Part shown: positions 8,377 to 16,901 of the stretch, in pieces
How positions within the stretch are numbered: the stretch's first letter is position 1
How the letters are laid out: every line of letters begins with the position of its first letter
Assembly: GCF_002014975.1 (NCBI RefSeq)
Contig: NZ_MUXV01000022.1
Span: 65,857-129,856 of the forward strand
From: Moraxella bovis
GTDB lineage: Bacteria > Pseudomonadota > Gammaproteobacteria > Pseudomonadales > Moraxellaceae
DNA length: 64,000 nt
Direction of reading: 5' to 3'
Notes under the pieces: generated by a model
Database searches by the model: none
Told to the model about the DNA's origin: nothing
What the model saw: only the letters and a program-made list of their open reading frames with translations
Translations under genes and position numbers: made by a program

Positions 8377-8400
8377 ACGCACAGGGCTTACCCTATGCGT
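8377..8400 (-). terminator. Hairpin with T-run after binding-protein gene 2
   Basis: ACGCACAGGG and CCCTATGCGT form a stem with one mismatch around CTTA. Read on the minus strand it is followed by GCGTTTTTGTTTT, the layout of a Rho-independent terminator inside the operon. Confidence 0.65.
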
Positions 8401-8410
8401 TGTGTGTTGA

Positions 8411-9316
8411 TTATTTCTTGGTAGGCTCGGCAGTCTCGCTTGCGTTTGCGTCCGCAGGCTCGCTCACAGGCTCGGTATCGCCAGCAGGGGCAGGCGTGTC
8501 AGCAGGAGTGGGAACGTTGTCAGGAATACTGGCAGACCCAGTGATTGCAAAGTATTTTGCCACAAGCTCGTCATATTTGCCACTGGCTTTTAGATTTGCC
8601 AAAGCGGTGTTAAACTCGCCTTTTAGGGCATCATCTTTACGCACGGCAATACCTACTTTATCATTAATATCAATCGGCTCGCCCTTAATCTCAAAGTTTG
8701 CCCCTGCATCGGTTTTTAGCCAATCAGACGCTGGCACGAAGTCGGCAAGCATATAATCAATACGCCCTGCACTTAGGTCAAGATGGACGTTGTCCTGCTT
8801 GTCATAAGCCTTGACGGTAGCGTTAGGCTGATGTTTGGCAAGATATTCGCCCGAGACGGTGGCTTGCTGTACGCCCACGGTTTTGCCCGCTAGGTCGTTA
8901 ATGGTGATGTTGTCGCCTTTTTTGCCAACTAGGATAAGCGTGTTATCAAAGTAGGCATCAGAGAAATCCAACACTTCTAGGCGTTCTGGCGTGATAGACA
9001 TACCTGCCATGATGGCATCCGATTTATTGGCTTGTAGGCTTGGAATGAGACTGTCCCAGTCCTGTGCTACGATGTCGCAGTCGGCTTTCATCTCGGTGCA
9101 TAGGGCATTGGCAAGGTCAATCTCAAAACCGATCAGATTGCCTGTATTGTCCAAATAGCTAAATGGCTTAAAGCTCGATTCGGTCGCAATCAGTACTTTT
9201 TTGCCGTCATTGGTGCCAGTAGTGGCGGTGTTTGCGGTGGTATCGGCAGGTTTGTCACCCCCGCAGGCAGTTAGGGCAAGGGCGGTTAAGGCGATGGCTA
9301 AGTATTTGATTTTCAT
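8411..9316 (-). CDS. Amino-acid ABC transporter substrate-binding lipoprotein 2
   Basis: 301 residues, paralog of its two neighbours. Lipobox LTAC at about residues 15-18. Family-3 solute-binding features: VLIATESSFKPFSYLD, GFEIDLANALCTEM, CDIVAQDWDSLIPSLQ, MAGMSITPER, FSDAYF, with the same two-cysteine loop. After the binding fold, from about residue 262, there is a Pro/Ala/Thr/Glu-rich tail of about 40 residues ending SETAEPTKK that is not part of the fold. Probably a periplasmic spacer; function unknown. Confidence 0.9.
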   Translation of the reverse strand: MKIKYLAIALTALALTACGGDKPADTTANTATTGTNDGKKVLIATESSFKPFSYLDNTGNLIGFEIDLANALCTEMKADCDIVAQDWDSLIPSLQANKSDAIMAGMSITPERLEVLDFSDAYFDNTLILVGKKGDNITINDLAGKTVGVQQATVSGEYLAKHQPNATVKAYDKQDNVHLDLSAGRIDYMLADFVPASDWLKTDAGANFEIKGEPIDINDKVGIAVRKDDALKGEFNTALANLKASGKYDELVAKYFAITGSASIPDNVPTPADTPAPAGDTEPVSEPADANASETAEPTKK

Positions 9317-9348
9317 GATAAAACCTTTTGGTTGGTGGTGGTTTTAAA

Positions 9349-10245
9349 TTATTCGCTTTTTGCAGGCTCGGCAGTAGCAGACTCTTCTGCTTTGACAGTG
9401 TCAGCAGGTTCAACCACTGATGGCTCGGCAGTCTCGCTTGGTGTTGGCTTGGCAGTATCGCCAAAGTGCTGTTTTTCTAGCTCGGCAAGTCTGCCATTGG
9501 CTTTTAGGGTGGCGAGTGCTTTATCAAAGTCCGCTTTTAGAGCGTCGCCTTTACGCACGGCAATGCCTAGATTGTCGTTGTTGTCAATCTCATCTCCGAC
9601 CAGTCCAAAGCCGTCATTGCCTTGTTTTAGCCAGTCCATTGCCGAGACTTTCTCTGCCATGACCGCATGATTTCGCCCTGCTTTTAGGTCAAGATAAGAG
9701 TTGGTGTAGGTGTCATAAAGCTGAACACGGTTGCCGTCTTTGCCATCATATTTTTGGGTGATGTAGTCCGCGCCTGTGGTAGAACGCTGACTGCCTAGCA
9801 CCAGATTTTTGATGTTACTTGGGTCAAATGAGCCGTCCGTTTTGGAGAGCCACACGATGGTATTACTAAAATACGGCTCAGAGAAATCAACCTGTGCTTG
9901 GCGTTCGGGCGTGATGGACATACCTGCGATGACCGCATCGTATTTGTTGGTCAAAAGACCGGGTAATAAGCCGTCCCAGTCCTGTGCCACGATGTCGCAG
10001 TTTGCTTTAATCTCGGCACAGACGGCATTGATGACATCCACATCAAAACCGATAATTTTACCATCGGCAGTCATGTTATTAAAGGGTGGGTAGTTGGCTT
10101 CTGTGGCGATGATCAGACTTTTGCCTTCGCCTGCTTGTGGGGCGGTGGCGTCTGCCTTTGGTACATCGGCAGGCTTGTCACCCCCACAGGCAACTAGGGT
10201 GCTGGCTGTGAGTAGGCTTAGGGAGAATTTGGCAAATGCGTTCAT
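9349..10245 (-). CDS. Amino-acid ABC transporter substrate-binding lipoprotein 3
   Basis: 298 residues. Signal peptide with lipobox LVAC near residue 20. Mature part matches family-3 binding proteins: LIIATEANYPPFNNM, GFDVDVINAVCAEI, CDIVAQDWDGLLPGLL, IAGMSITPER, FSEPYF. Carries an acidic Pro/Ala/Thr-rich tail like protein 2. First of the three binding-protein genes after the ATPase gene. Sequence blocks between the three are similar enough to indicate tandem duplication, while differences around the ligand cleft leave room for different substrates. Confidence 0.9.
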   Translation of the reverse strand: MNAFAKFSLSLLTASTLVACGGDKPADVPKADATAPQAGEGKSLIIATEANYPPFNNMTADGKIIGFDVDVINAVCAEIKANCDIVAQDWDGLLPGLLTNKYDAVIAGMSITPERQAQVDFSEPYFSNTIVWLSKTDGSFDPSNIKNLVLGSQRSTTGADYITQKYDGKDGNRVQLYDTYTNSYLDLKAGRNHAVMAEKVSAMDWLKQGNDGFGLVGDEIDNNDNLGIAVRKGDALKADFDKALATLKANGRLAELEKQHFGDTAKPTPSETAEPSVVEPADTVKAEESATAEPAKSE

Positions 10246-10301
10246 AACAATCCTTATGTTCGGGGTTGATAAAAAGTCGGTAAAAGGGTTGGGTGCTTAC
10301 T

Positions 10302-11072
10302 TTATTGATGAGACGCCATAAATTCTTTGACACGCTCGGATTTGGGATTTTCAAATACTTCGGTTGGCGTACCCATCTCTTCGATTCGTCCTTGATGTAA
10401 AAAGACGACTTTGGTTGAGACTTCTTTGGCAAATCGCATTTCATGGGTAACGATAAGCATGGTACGCCCTTCGCTGGCAAGTTCACGCATGACCGCCAGC
10501 ACTTCATTAACAAGCTCTGGGTCTAGGGCGGACGTGGGTTCATCAAACAGCAGAACTTTGGGTTTCATGGCAAGCGAACGGGCGATTGCCACACGCTGAC
10601 GCTGACCGCCTGATAGGTTGTCAGGGTAGGCGTCTTTTTTGTCCAGTAGTCCCACTTTGGCAAGCAGGCGTTCACCTTCGGCAATGGCGTCTGCCTTGCT
10701 CACGCCCAGCACATGAATGGGGGCTTCGGTGATATTCTCCAAAATGGTCTTGTGTGGCCATAGGTTAAATGATTGAAACACAAAGCCAATCTCAGAGCGA
10801 AGTTTTTCAAGTTGTTTGGGGTTTTTGGCGGTAAGCTCGCCTTTTTTGGGGGTGAGTTGTAGTTCTTCATTGCCCACAAAAATCTTGCCAGCACTGGGCT
10901 TTTCTAATAAATTGATACAGCGAAGCAGGGTAGATTTTCCCGAACCTGATGACCCTAAGATACTGATGACATCGCCGTCATAAGCGGTCAAAGAGACGCC
11001 TTTTAAGACTTCAAGCGAGCCATAATTTTTGTGAATGTCTTGTAAATCAAGGGCAATGGGGCGGTCAGTCAT
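10302..11072 (-). CDS. Polar amino-acid ABC transporter ATPase (HisP/ArtP type)
   Basis: 256 residues. Walker [10 protein letters not shown] near residue 41, Q-loop [13 protein letters not shown] signature [15 protein letters not shown], Walker [14 protein letters not shown] and the switch histidine in VTHEMRFA. The insertion between Walker A and the Q-loop is typical of the HisP/ArtP branch. It powers the importer made with the two downstream permeases and is the first gene of the operon. The operon order, ATPase - three binding proteins - two permeases, is unusual in carrying three binding proteins. Confidence 0.93.
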   Translation of the reverse strand: MTDRPIALDLQDIHKNYGSLEVLKGVSLTAYDGDVISILGSSGSGKSTLLRCINLLEKPSAGKIFVGNEELQLTPKKGELTAKNPKQLEKLRSEIGFVFQSFNLWPHKTILENITEAPIHVLGVSKADAIAEGERLLAKVGLLDKKDAYPDNLSGGQRQRVAIARSLAMKPKVLLFDEPTSALDPELVNEVLAVMRELASEGRTMLIVTHEMRFAKEVSTKVVFLHQGRIEEMGTPTEVFENPKSERVKEFMASHQ

Positions 11073-11385
11073 GAATTTCTCGGTTATTTTTTAAAATCAA
11101 AAGTTAATCGTATATTTTGAACAAATCTGATAAAAAAGGCAAATCATTTTTACCAAAATCGGCAAAAATTTTTAATTTTTTCAAAATAATTAGGCAAAAA
11201 GGGCAAAATGAGAAAAATTTGTTTTATAAATGAGCGAATTTGACAGATTTTTTACCAAGTCGGTCATTGTTGGTGGTTTATCAATTACTGACAATCGCCA
11301 AAAATATGCTATAATTAGCCATTTATTGTCCTATTCTCAATTTTAATCATTACCTTTACTGCCATTGACATTGTTACGGTGAGCC
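11073..11385. other. Divergent intergenic region between the ABC importer and ccmC
   Basis: AT-rich, without any plausible gene. It must hold the promoter of the reverse importer operon (not confidently located) and the forward ccm promoter at 11288-11315. No convincing ArgR-type operator was seen. Confidence 0.5.
11288..11315 (+). promoter_or_regulatory. Promoter for ccmCDE
   Basis: CTGACA as -35, a 16-base spacer and TATAAT as -10, about 70 bases before the ccmC start. Close to the sigma-70 consensus. Confidence 0.65.
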
Positions 11386-12186
11386 ATGCCAAACGCCCAA
11401 AAAGCCAGTCCCCCAGCCGCCAAAAATTCAGGATTTTTTAATCGTCTTTGGCAGGGTTTTTTGACGACCGTTGGCACAGAGCGATTTTTTAAGATTTTCT
11501 CGCCGTGGGTCAAGTGGCTTGCCCTCATTGCCTTTGTATTCATGAGCATTGGCACGGTATGGGGACTCATGTTCGCTCCGCCTGATTATTTGCAGGGCAA
11601 CAGTTACCGTATTATTTTTATCCATGTGCCAACCGCCAGCCTTGCCATGAGTATTTATTTTGCCATGAGCGTGCTTGGGGTCATTTTTTTGGTGTGGAAA
11701 ATCAAAACCGCCAATATTGTCGCCCAAGCGATCGCCCCGATTGGCTTTATCTGCTGTGTGCTAAGTCTCTTGACAGGCTCGATTTGGGCGAAACCGACAT
11801 GGGGGACGTACTGGGTGTGGGACGCACGTTTGACATCAATGCTGATTTTGGCGTTTTTGTATGCAGGGGTCATGGCACTGTTTAGTGCTTTTGAGCACAG
11901 CCAAAATCGGGGCAAGGCGGCGGCGATTTTATCCATTGTTGGGGCGGTCAATCTGCCGATTATCAAATACTCGGTAGAATGGTGGAATACCCTACATCAA
12001 GGGGCGACGTTTACCGCAACCAACGCCCCAAAAATGTCCGCCAGTATGTGGGTGCCACTGCTTATCATGATGCTCGGTATGTATTTTATGGTGGCAGCTC
12101 TTGCCATTTATCGCACCAATTCCTTGATTTTACAACGTGAACACAACAAAGCATGGGTAGCCAACTACCTAAATGCCAAAAAATAG
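11386..12186 (+). CDS. ccmC: Heme exporter/handling protein CcmC
   Basis: 266 residues with six predicted membrane helices. The tryptophan-rich WWD motif is visible as TWGTYWVWDARLTS near residue 135-150, and histidines flank it in HVPTAS and TLHQG, the heme-contacting positions in the family. CcmC presents heme to the chaperone CcmE during cytochrome c maturation. The ORF starts with a hydrophilic leader of about 30 residues. ccmA and ccmB are absent upstream, where a divergent transporter operon sits. Confidence 0.93.
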   Translation: MPNAQKASPPAAKNSGFFNRLWQGFLTTVGTERFFKIFSPWVKWLALIAFVFMSIGTVWGLMFAPPDYLQGNSYRIIFIHVPTASLAMSIYFAMSVLGVIFLVWKIKTANIVAQAIAPIGFICCVLSLLTGSIWAKPTWGTYWVWDARLTSMLILAFLYAGVMALFSAFEHSQNRGKAAAILSIVGAVNLPIIKYSVEWWNTLHQGATFTATNAPKMSASMWVPLLIMMLGMYFMVAALAIYRTNSLILQREHNKAWVANYLNAKK

Positions 12187-12208
12187 CCAGCTCAATAAGG
12201 GGCAAGCA

Positions 12209-12415
12209 ATGACACCGTATTTTCAAAATTTAGCAGACTTTATCCACATGAATGGTCATGGGGTTTATGTGTGGATGTGTTATGCCTTAGTGTTTGGGGC
12301 GATACTGCTTATGATTTGGTATGCCAAAAGCGAACGCACCAAGACCATTGCCAAACTGTCCACCCAGACCAAAAAACTCACCAACAAACAACGCCAAGCA
12401 CTGGCAAAGGGTTAA
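12209..12415 (+). CDS. ccmD: Heme exporter protein CcmD
   Basis: 68 residues from ATG 12209, selected because AAGGGG lies 7 bases upstream; an earlier in-frame ATG overlaps ccmC. One membrane helix (VYVWMCYALVFGAILLMIWY) preceded by a short periplasmic segment, followed by a basic cytoplasmic tail. CcmD helps release holo-CcmE from CcmC. Recognition rests on size, topology and position between ccmC and ccmE. Confidence 0.85.
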   Translation: MTPYFQNLADFIHMNGHGVYVWMCYALVFGAILLMIWYAKSERTKTIAKLSTQTKKLTNKQRQALAKG

Positions 12416-12418
12416 GTT

Positions 12419-13012
12419 ATGAATAATGCACGCCAAAAAAAACTCATGTGGGTCATCGCCATGCTGGTGGGTGTGGCGGTGGCGGTGGGACTCATTTTGT
12501 ACGCCATTCGTCAGCAGACAGATTATTATTTTGACCCGACCGCCATTACTGCTGGTAAAGCCCCTGAGAATAAGCGTATCCGTGCAGGGGGCATGGTGGT
12601 GGCAGGCTCGGTTAAGCGAGATCCCAATGACCCGTTAAATATCCAATTTCAAATCACCGATTATAAAGCGGTTGTACCAATGACGTATCGGGGTGTATTG
12701 CCTGATTTGTTTGCCGAAAATTCAGGGGTAGTGGCAACAGGCGAGTTGCAGGGTGGGACGTTTGTCGCCAGTGAAGTGCTTGCCAAGCATGATGAAAACT
12801 ACATGCCCCCCGAAGTTGCCAAATCGCTAAAAGCCGAACACGCCGAACGGGGAACGGACGTCAATAACGGGCAATTTATCCCTGCCACGAGTATGGCGGA
12901 GATTGACCAAAGACAAGCTGAGCAAAGTCAAAATCAAGCCCAAGCCCAAAGCGACAGCCAAACTCAAAGCCCAACCCAGAATGAGAGCAATGAGAGCCAT
13001 GCACCGCAGTAG
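12419..13012 (+). CDS. ccmE: Heme chaperone CcmE
   Basis: 197 residues. An N-terminal basic stretch and a single membrane anchor (residues about 10-29), then the OB-fold domain with [16 protein letters not shown] and [11 protein letters not shown]. The covalent heme-binding motif is [12 protein letters not shown], with the His and Tyr in the family's HxxxY spacing. The last 45 residues are Gln/Ser/Asn-rich, a disordered tail. Starts 3 bases after the ccmD stop. A terminator follows, so ccmF, ccmG and ccmH must be elsewhere. Confidence 0.93.
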   Translation: MNNARQKKLMWVIAMLVGVAVAVGLILYAIRQQTDYYFDPTAITAGKAPENKRIRAGGMVVAGSVKRDPNDPLNIQFQITDYKAVVPMTYRGVLPDLFAENSGVVATGELQGGTFVASEVLAKHDENYMPPEVAKSLKAEHAERGTDVNNGQFIPATSMAEIDQRQAEQSQNQAQAQSDSQTQSPTQNESNESHAPQ

Positions 13013-13042
13013 CGTGTAAAAGCCATTTTATTTTATAGAATA

Positions 13043-13073
13043 AAAAGAGTGTCTATCATGGACACTCTTTTTT
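13043..13073 (+). terminator. Rho-independent terminator after ccmCDE
   Basis: Stem AAAAGAGTGTC/GGACACTCTTTT with loop TATCAT, followed by a T-run. Confidence 0.88.
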
Positions 13074-13093
13074 GTTAAATGACGGCTATTTTT

Positions 13094-13145
13094 AAATGTT
13101 ATAATATTTCAATTTATCATAGTTATGTTATAATGTTTCAATTTT
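13094..13145 (+). promoter_or_regulatory. Two direct Zur-like half sites upstream of the zinc receptor gene
   Basis: AAATGTTATAATATTTCAATTT (split here as AAATGTTATAATAT then TTCAATTT) begins at 13094, and TTATGTTATAATGTTTCAAT begins at 13123; the shared TGTTATAAT cores are 29 bases apart. Known Zur boxes are built on TGTTATAATATAACA, so each repeat contains the full left half and a decayed right half. TATAAT inside each could also serve as a -10 box. The combination upstream of a znuD-like gene suggests zinc repression by Zur. Confidence 0.6.
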
Positions 13146-13172
13146 AATTGTAATGTAAACAGGAGTAAGATT

Positions 13173-15677
13173 GTGTTAAAACAATCCAGTCGTCATTTGA
13201 TCAATCATCAAATACCCAAACGCCCAAGCAAAACCCCTTTATGCCTTGCGGTGGCGGTCGCCCTTAGTGCTCAGCTTGCTTATGCTGATGAGACCCAAAG
13301 CGATGAGCTGACGGTGGTGCTTGCTGATGAGACCATTTATATTGACCACCCGTCCATCGGCACGCAGATGACGGTGGGACGTGATAAACTCAAACACCGC
13401 TCGGCAACGCTGGGTAATGCCTTGGCAGGCGAGCTGGGTATTCACTCTAATCCCTTTGGCGGTGGGGCGAGTAAGCCCATCATTCGTGGACAGGACGGGG
13501 TGCGAGTGAAGATTCTACAAAATGGCACGGACGTCATTGATATGTCTGCCCTATCACCTGACCATGTGGTCGCCGCCGATACATTGCTGGCGAGCCGTGT
13601 GGAGCTGGTGCGTGGGGCGGGTACGCTACTGTATGGCACAGCATCGCAGGCAGGCGTGGTGAATGTCGTTGACGAGCGGATTCCTAGCCGTATGCCACAG
13701 GGTAACACCAAGGAGAACATCGAAGGCGAGATGTTGTTACGCTATAACACAGGCAGTAACGAGAAAGTTGCCACTGCCAGTCTTAATATGGGCGTGGGGC
13801 AAAACGTGGCGGTGCGAGTCGAAGGGTTGACCCGCCGTGCCGATGATTATGATGTCCCAGAATTTCAGTCTGATGTCATGCTAGACTATTTGCCTGACAG
13901 CCATAATAAATCCACCGTTGGTACGGTGGGCGTATCCTATATCGGCGATAAGGGGCATATTGGCGTGTCATACAGTCGCCGTCAGGATAAGTATGGCATA
14001 CCAGGGCATAATCACGCCTATGATAACTGCATTGCACATGTACTCACTCCAGAAGCTAGCATCTCGCGCTATTATCTAAAAGCCTATCCCCATCTAATAC
14101 AGAATATGGATTTTAGTTCATCTGCCCATTTTCACTGCGGTACGGATCATGCTCATGACCCAGGACAGAGTCATGAGCACCCTTTGGGCTATGAACACGA
14201 TCACACGCACCCTGGGCCTTGGATTGACATGGAGTCTGAGCGTATCGATGTTAGGGCGCAGTGGGAGAAGCCATTTAAGGGGTTAGATAAAATCGCACTG
14301 TCTTTTACATCATCAGACTATTATCACGAAGAAAATGACCATGAAGTTGAGAGACTCGATAAATACACAGGCAGACTACAAACCATTAATAACAAGCCAG
14401 GTTATTTTGGCAATCAAGGCAAAAATGTCCGAGTCGAATTTCATCACACACCTGTCAAAGATGTATCGGGACTGTGGGGCGTGCAGTGGCAAAAGCAAGA
14501 GAGTTTTGCTCATCTGCCCCATGAAAGAGAAGAAGGACAAAGATACCCACTCATTGCCAATACCAATAAGCAAGTCAGTATTTTTGGGTTGGAGAGATGG
14601 CAGGCTAATGACAAATGGGCATTGGAATTTGGGACGCGTTTTGAAAAACAAAGCATTCCGATTGATTATAGGGAAGACAAATTAGACCGCTATCGTCCAA
14701 AACCAAAATGTTGGGACTGGGGATTTAGCAGTGGATGCTTGCCTGCGCCAAATTATGAAGAGCCAGATTTAACGACTTATAAAGAAAAAGCCACTTCATA
14801 CAGTATTGGTACCACGTGGGATTTTAAACCCGATTACCGCCTGTCTGCCACTTATTCACATAATGAACGCCTGCCTACACCCATGGAGCTTTATTATCAT
14901 GGCAAACATCTGGCGACGCATTCATTTGAATTTGGTAATATCGGACTGGATAAAGAGAAATCTGATAACTTAGATTTGGGCATTTCTTTTTTTGGCGACA
15001 AATGGAGTTATGCGGTCAATGCCTATCACAGCCGTTTTAAAAATTACATTTATAACGAAAACATCTACCGTGAAGGCAATCTGTTCATGAGACGACATAA
15101 TCAAGCCAAAGCAGATTTTTATGGATTAGAGGGGATGGTAACTTATCACATGGACAGCCATGCCATTAGTTTGTTTGGCGATTTGGTGCGTGGCAAGTTA
15201 AAAGATTTGCCTAATGCTTACGCCAAGGCTTATTATTGTGATGGAGCTTACACCACGACAAAACCTGAAGATACAGAAGAGAATATGCAAAGATGTAATT
15301 ATAATTATTTTACCGATGATTTTAATTATAGCTATGAGCCAATCATTGCCCAACCAAACATGCCAACACCCAGATTGCCACCTGCCCGTTTGGGGTTGCG
15401 TTGGCAAGGGGATTTGTCAGCCAACTGGTCGGCAGATGCAGAATATACGCACGTCTTTGGGCAAAATCGCATATCTAAGCTAGAAAGTGCGACCGCCAGC
15501 TATGATATGCTCAATCTCGGCTTGGACTATCATAACCACTGGGGCAACCTAGACTATACCTTATCCCTACGAGCCAATAACGTGCTTGATGAAAAAGTGT
15601 ATATCCATAACTCATTTTTGCCCTTTGTGCCACAAATGGGGCGTAATTTTAGCCTAAGTGCCACCGTTAAGTTCTAG
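13173..15677 (+). CDS. znuD: TonB-dependent outer-membrane receptor, ZnuD-like (zinc)
   Basis: 834 residues from a GTG start placed by AGGAG 7 bases upstream. Signal peptide to about residue 38 (LCLAVAVALSAQLAYA), plug domain with LAGELGIHSNPFGGGASKPIIRG and VRVKILQNG, then a beta-barrel ending in the usual aromatic residue (SATVKF). An extracellular loop at roughly residues 315-350 is very rich in His, with Cys and Asp (HFHCGTDHAHDP, HEHP, YEHDHTHPG), as in ZnuD zinc receptors. Zinc specificity is inferred from this loop and the Zur-like sites. The TAG stop coincides with the first bases of a repeat. Confidence 0.85.
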   Translation: MLKQSSRHLINHQIPKRPSKTPLCLAVAVALSAQLAYADETQSDELTVVLADETIYIDHPSIGTQMTVGRDKLKHRSATLGNALAGELGIHSNPFGGGASKPIIRGQDGVRVKILQNGTDVIDMSALSPDHVVAADTLLASRVELVRGAGTLLYGTASQAGVVNVVDERIPSRMPQGNTKENIEGEMLLRYNTGSNEKVATASLNMGVGQNVAVRVEGLTRRADDYDVPEFQSDVMLDYLPDSHNKSTVGTVGVSYIGDKGHIGVSYSRRQDKYGIPGHNHAYDNCIAHVLTPEASISRYYLKAYPHLIQNMDFSSSAHFHCGTDHAHDPGQSHEHPLGYEHDHTHPGPWIDMESERIDVRAQWEKPFKGLDKIALSFTSSDYYHEENDHEVERLDKYTGRLQTINNKPGYFGNQGKNVRVEFHHTPVKDVSGLWGVQWQKQESFAHLPHEREEGQRYPLIANTNKQVSIFGLERWQANDKWALEFGTRFEKQSIPIDYREDKLDRYRPKPKCWDWGFSSGCLPAPNYEEPDLTTYKEKATSYSIGTTWDFKPDYRLSATYSHNERLPTPMELYYHGKHLATHSFEFGNIGLDKEKSDNLDLGISFFGDKWSYAVNAYHSRFKNYIYNENIYREGNLFMRRHNQAKADFYGLEGMVTYHMDSHAISLFGDLVRGKLKDLPNAYAKAYYCDGAYTTTKPEDTEENMQRCNYNYFTDDFNYSYEPIIAQPNMPTPRLPPARLGLRWQGDLSANWSADAEYTHVFGQNRISKLESATASYDMLNLGLDYHNHWGNLDYTLSLRANNVLDEKVYIHNSFLPFVPQMGRNFSLSATVKF

Positions 15678-15955
15678 GGCGTGCCTAACCTTCATAACAC
15701 AATTTAAAACATGGAATTGTTTTAGAAATAAAACAATGTTTTTGCATGAAAAATGGCTATCCGACCACTTAATTTAAAAATTAGGTTAAAATTCTTAAAA
15801 ATTTACCCAGTTAAGTGGTCGGATTGTTTTTCATAATAAAAGCTTGTTTGATAGAATGATTATCAAACCTTACTTTTTCCTTGAAAAACGGGCGATTCCC
15901 CTGCTTTTTTAAACGGGCATTTTTCATTGCAAATACAAAAGGCAGGCACGTCCTA
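15675..15955. repeat. Non-autonomous inverted-repeat element, copy C
   Basis: 281 bases bounded by TAGGGCGTGCCTAACCTT and AAAGGCAGGCACGTCCTA. The core matches copies B and D: TTTTTGCATGAAAAATGGC, GGTTAAAATTCTTAAAAA, TTACCCAGTTAAGTGG, AAGCTTGTTTGATAGAAT, CTTTTTCCTTGAAAAACGGG, TTTTTCATTGCAAATAC. Both ends are flanked to give CTAG. It has no coding frame and explains the gap after the receptor gene. Confidence 0.75.
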
Positions 15956-15965
15956 GTATGGCATA

Positions 15966-15991
15966 AAAAATCCCCATGATTGGGGATTTTT
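15966..15991. terminator. Bidirectional terminator
   Basis: AAAAATCCCCA/TGGGGATTTTT around TGAT, between the znuD-like gene with its trailing repeat and the reverse-strand lipoprotein gene. Confidence 0.85.
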
Positions 15992-15995
15992 GGTA

Positions 15996-16184
15996 TTATT
16001 CAAATGTCTGCTGACCGAACTCGGCTTGCTCGCTGTCTTTTTGTTCATCAACGGTTGGATAGCGAGTGCTGGGCTCTTGGGAAAATGAGCTTTGTTTGTT
16101 CATCGCTTTGTCGGCAGTGGCGGTCATGGCGTTACAGCCAGTTAGGGCGAATGCCAGTAGGACAAGTAGGCTAAGATGTTTCAT
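15996..16184 (-). CDS. Small lipoprotein of unknown function
   Basis: 62 residues. A lipoprotein signal peptide (LSLLVLLAFALTGC, lipobox LTGC) is followed by about 45 polar residues rich in Ser, Glu, Gln and Asp (TADKAMNKQSSFSQEPSTRY). No known domain was recognised. It has its own terminator downstream. The clean signal peptide makes it a likely gene despite its size. Confidence 0.7.
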   Translation of the reverse strand: MKHLSLLVLLAFALTGCNAMTATADKAMNKQSSFSQEPSTRYPTVDEQKDSEQAEFGQQTFE

Positions 16185-16205
16185 AAAAATACCGGCTCTG
16201 GTTCA

Positions 16206-16314
16206 AAAAGTATGCTACAAAGAAAACCGTTCGTGGCGAGGTTGGGAAGCCTAACGGTTTTCCTACCCGCAGGCAGGCTTAGGGCGAACGGAAAACCTAG
16301 TTTGGCATACTTTT
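16206..16314. repeat. Imperfect inverted repeat of about 109 bases
   Basis: Left arm AAAAGTATGC..AAAACCGTTCG pairs with right arm CGAACGGAAAAC..GCATACTTTT, giving near 25-base arms with a few mismatches. The central part holds further partial repeats (GCCTAACGGTTTTCCTACCC, then AGGCAGGCTTAGGGCGAACG). No coding sense. It would fold as a long hairpin. Between the small lipoprotein and folA (the region upstream of one and downstream of the other). Confidence 0.65.
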
Positions 16315-16360
16315 CAGACTACTACCAAAATACCTTGTTAAAATGGAAAAATAAAAACCA

Positions 16361-16885
16361 TCAATAATCACGCAATAACCATGCCGATTTTTCATACCGC
16401 ACAAACTCAAACCCAATTCCGCTCTTATCGTCTGTCTGCCTATCTGACCGCCACACTTCACAAAAATCGTCCGTAACGGTAGGATAATGCGTGTCACCTT
16501 GCACGTCCAAATCCACTTCGGTGATTTCCAAAATGTCCGCCATACTTAGGCTTTGGCGGTAAATCTCGCCCCCACCAATGATAAAAATCCTATCCTTGCC
16601 CAGTCGCACTGCGTCCGTCTTAGCGTTGTCGATAGCGGTTGGCAAGTCATGAGCGACCGCCACACCGTCCGCCGTCCATGTCGTATCTTTTGTGATGACG
16701 TGGTGCGTGCGATTGGGCAGGGGGCGACCGAGCGACTGGAAGGTTTTTCGCCCCATGACAATCACGCCCCCTGTGGTAATTTCTTTAAAATGCTTTAAAT
16801 CAGCAGGAATATGCCAAGCCAAATTATTATCCTTGCCGATACAGTTTTGACGGTCTTTGGCGACCACATGGACGATTTTTGTCAT
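16361..16885 (-). CDS. folA: Dihydrofolate reductase
   Basis: 174 residues. Reduces dihydrofolate with NADPH; target of trimethoprim. Family features: NCIGKDNNLAWHIPADLKHFK at the N-terminus, split here as IGKDNNLAWHIP with the substrate-binding acidic position after it, GRKTFQSLGRPLPNRTHHV, and IFIIGGGEIYRQSL. AAGGAG lies 7 bases before the ATG. It follows thyA by 17 bases, coupling thymidylate synthesis, which produces dihydrofolate, to its recycling. Confidence 0.95.
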   Translation of the reverse strand: MTKIVHVVAKDRQNCIGKDNNLAWHIPADLKHFKEITTGGVIVMGRKTFQSLGRPLPNRTHHVITKDTTWTADGVAVAHDLPTAIDNAKTDAVRLGKDRIFIIGGGEIYRQSLSMADILEITEVDLDVQGDTHYPTVTDDFCEVWRSDRQTDDKSGIGFEFVRYEKSAWLLRDY

Positions 16886-16901
16886 AACAGCTCCTTATTT
16901 T

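Noticed and set aside
7529..10245. Direct repeats or CRISPR-like array in the triplicated region
   Set aside because: The similarity is between whole genes, with no short regularly spaced repeats.
12173..12208. Upstream in-frame start for ccmD
   Set aside because: Overlaps ccmC and has no ribosome site; ATG 12209 has AAGGGG.
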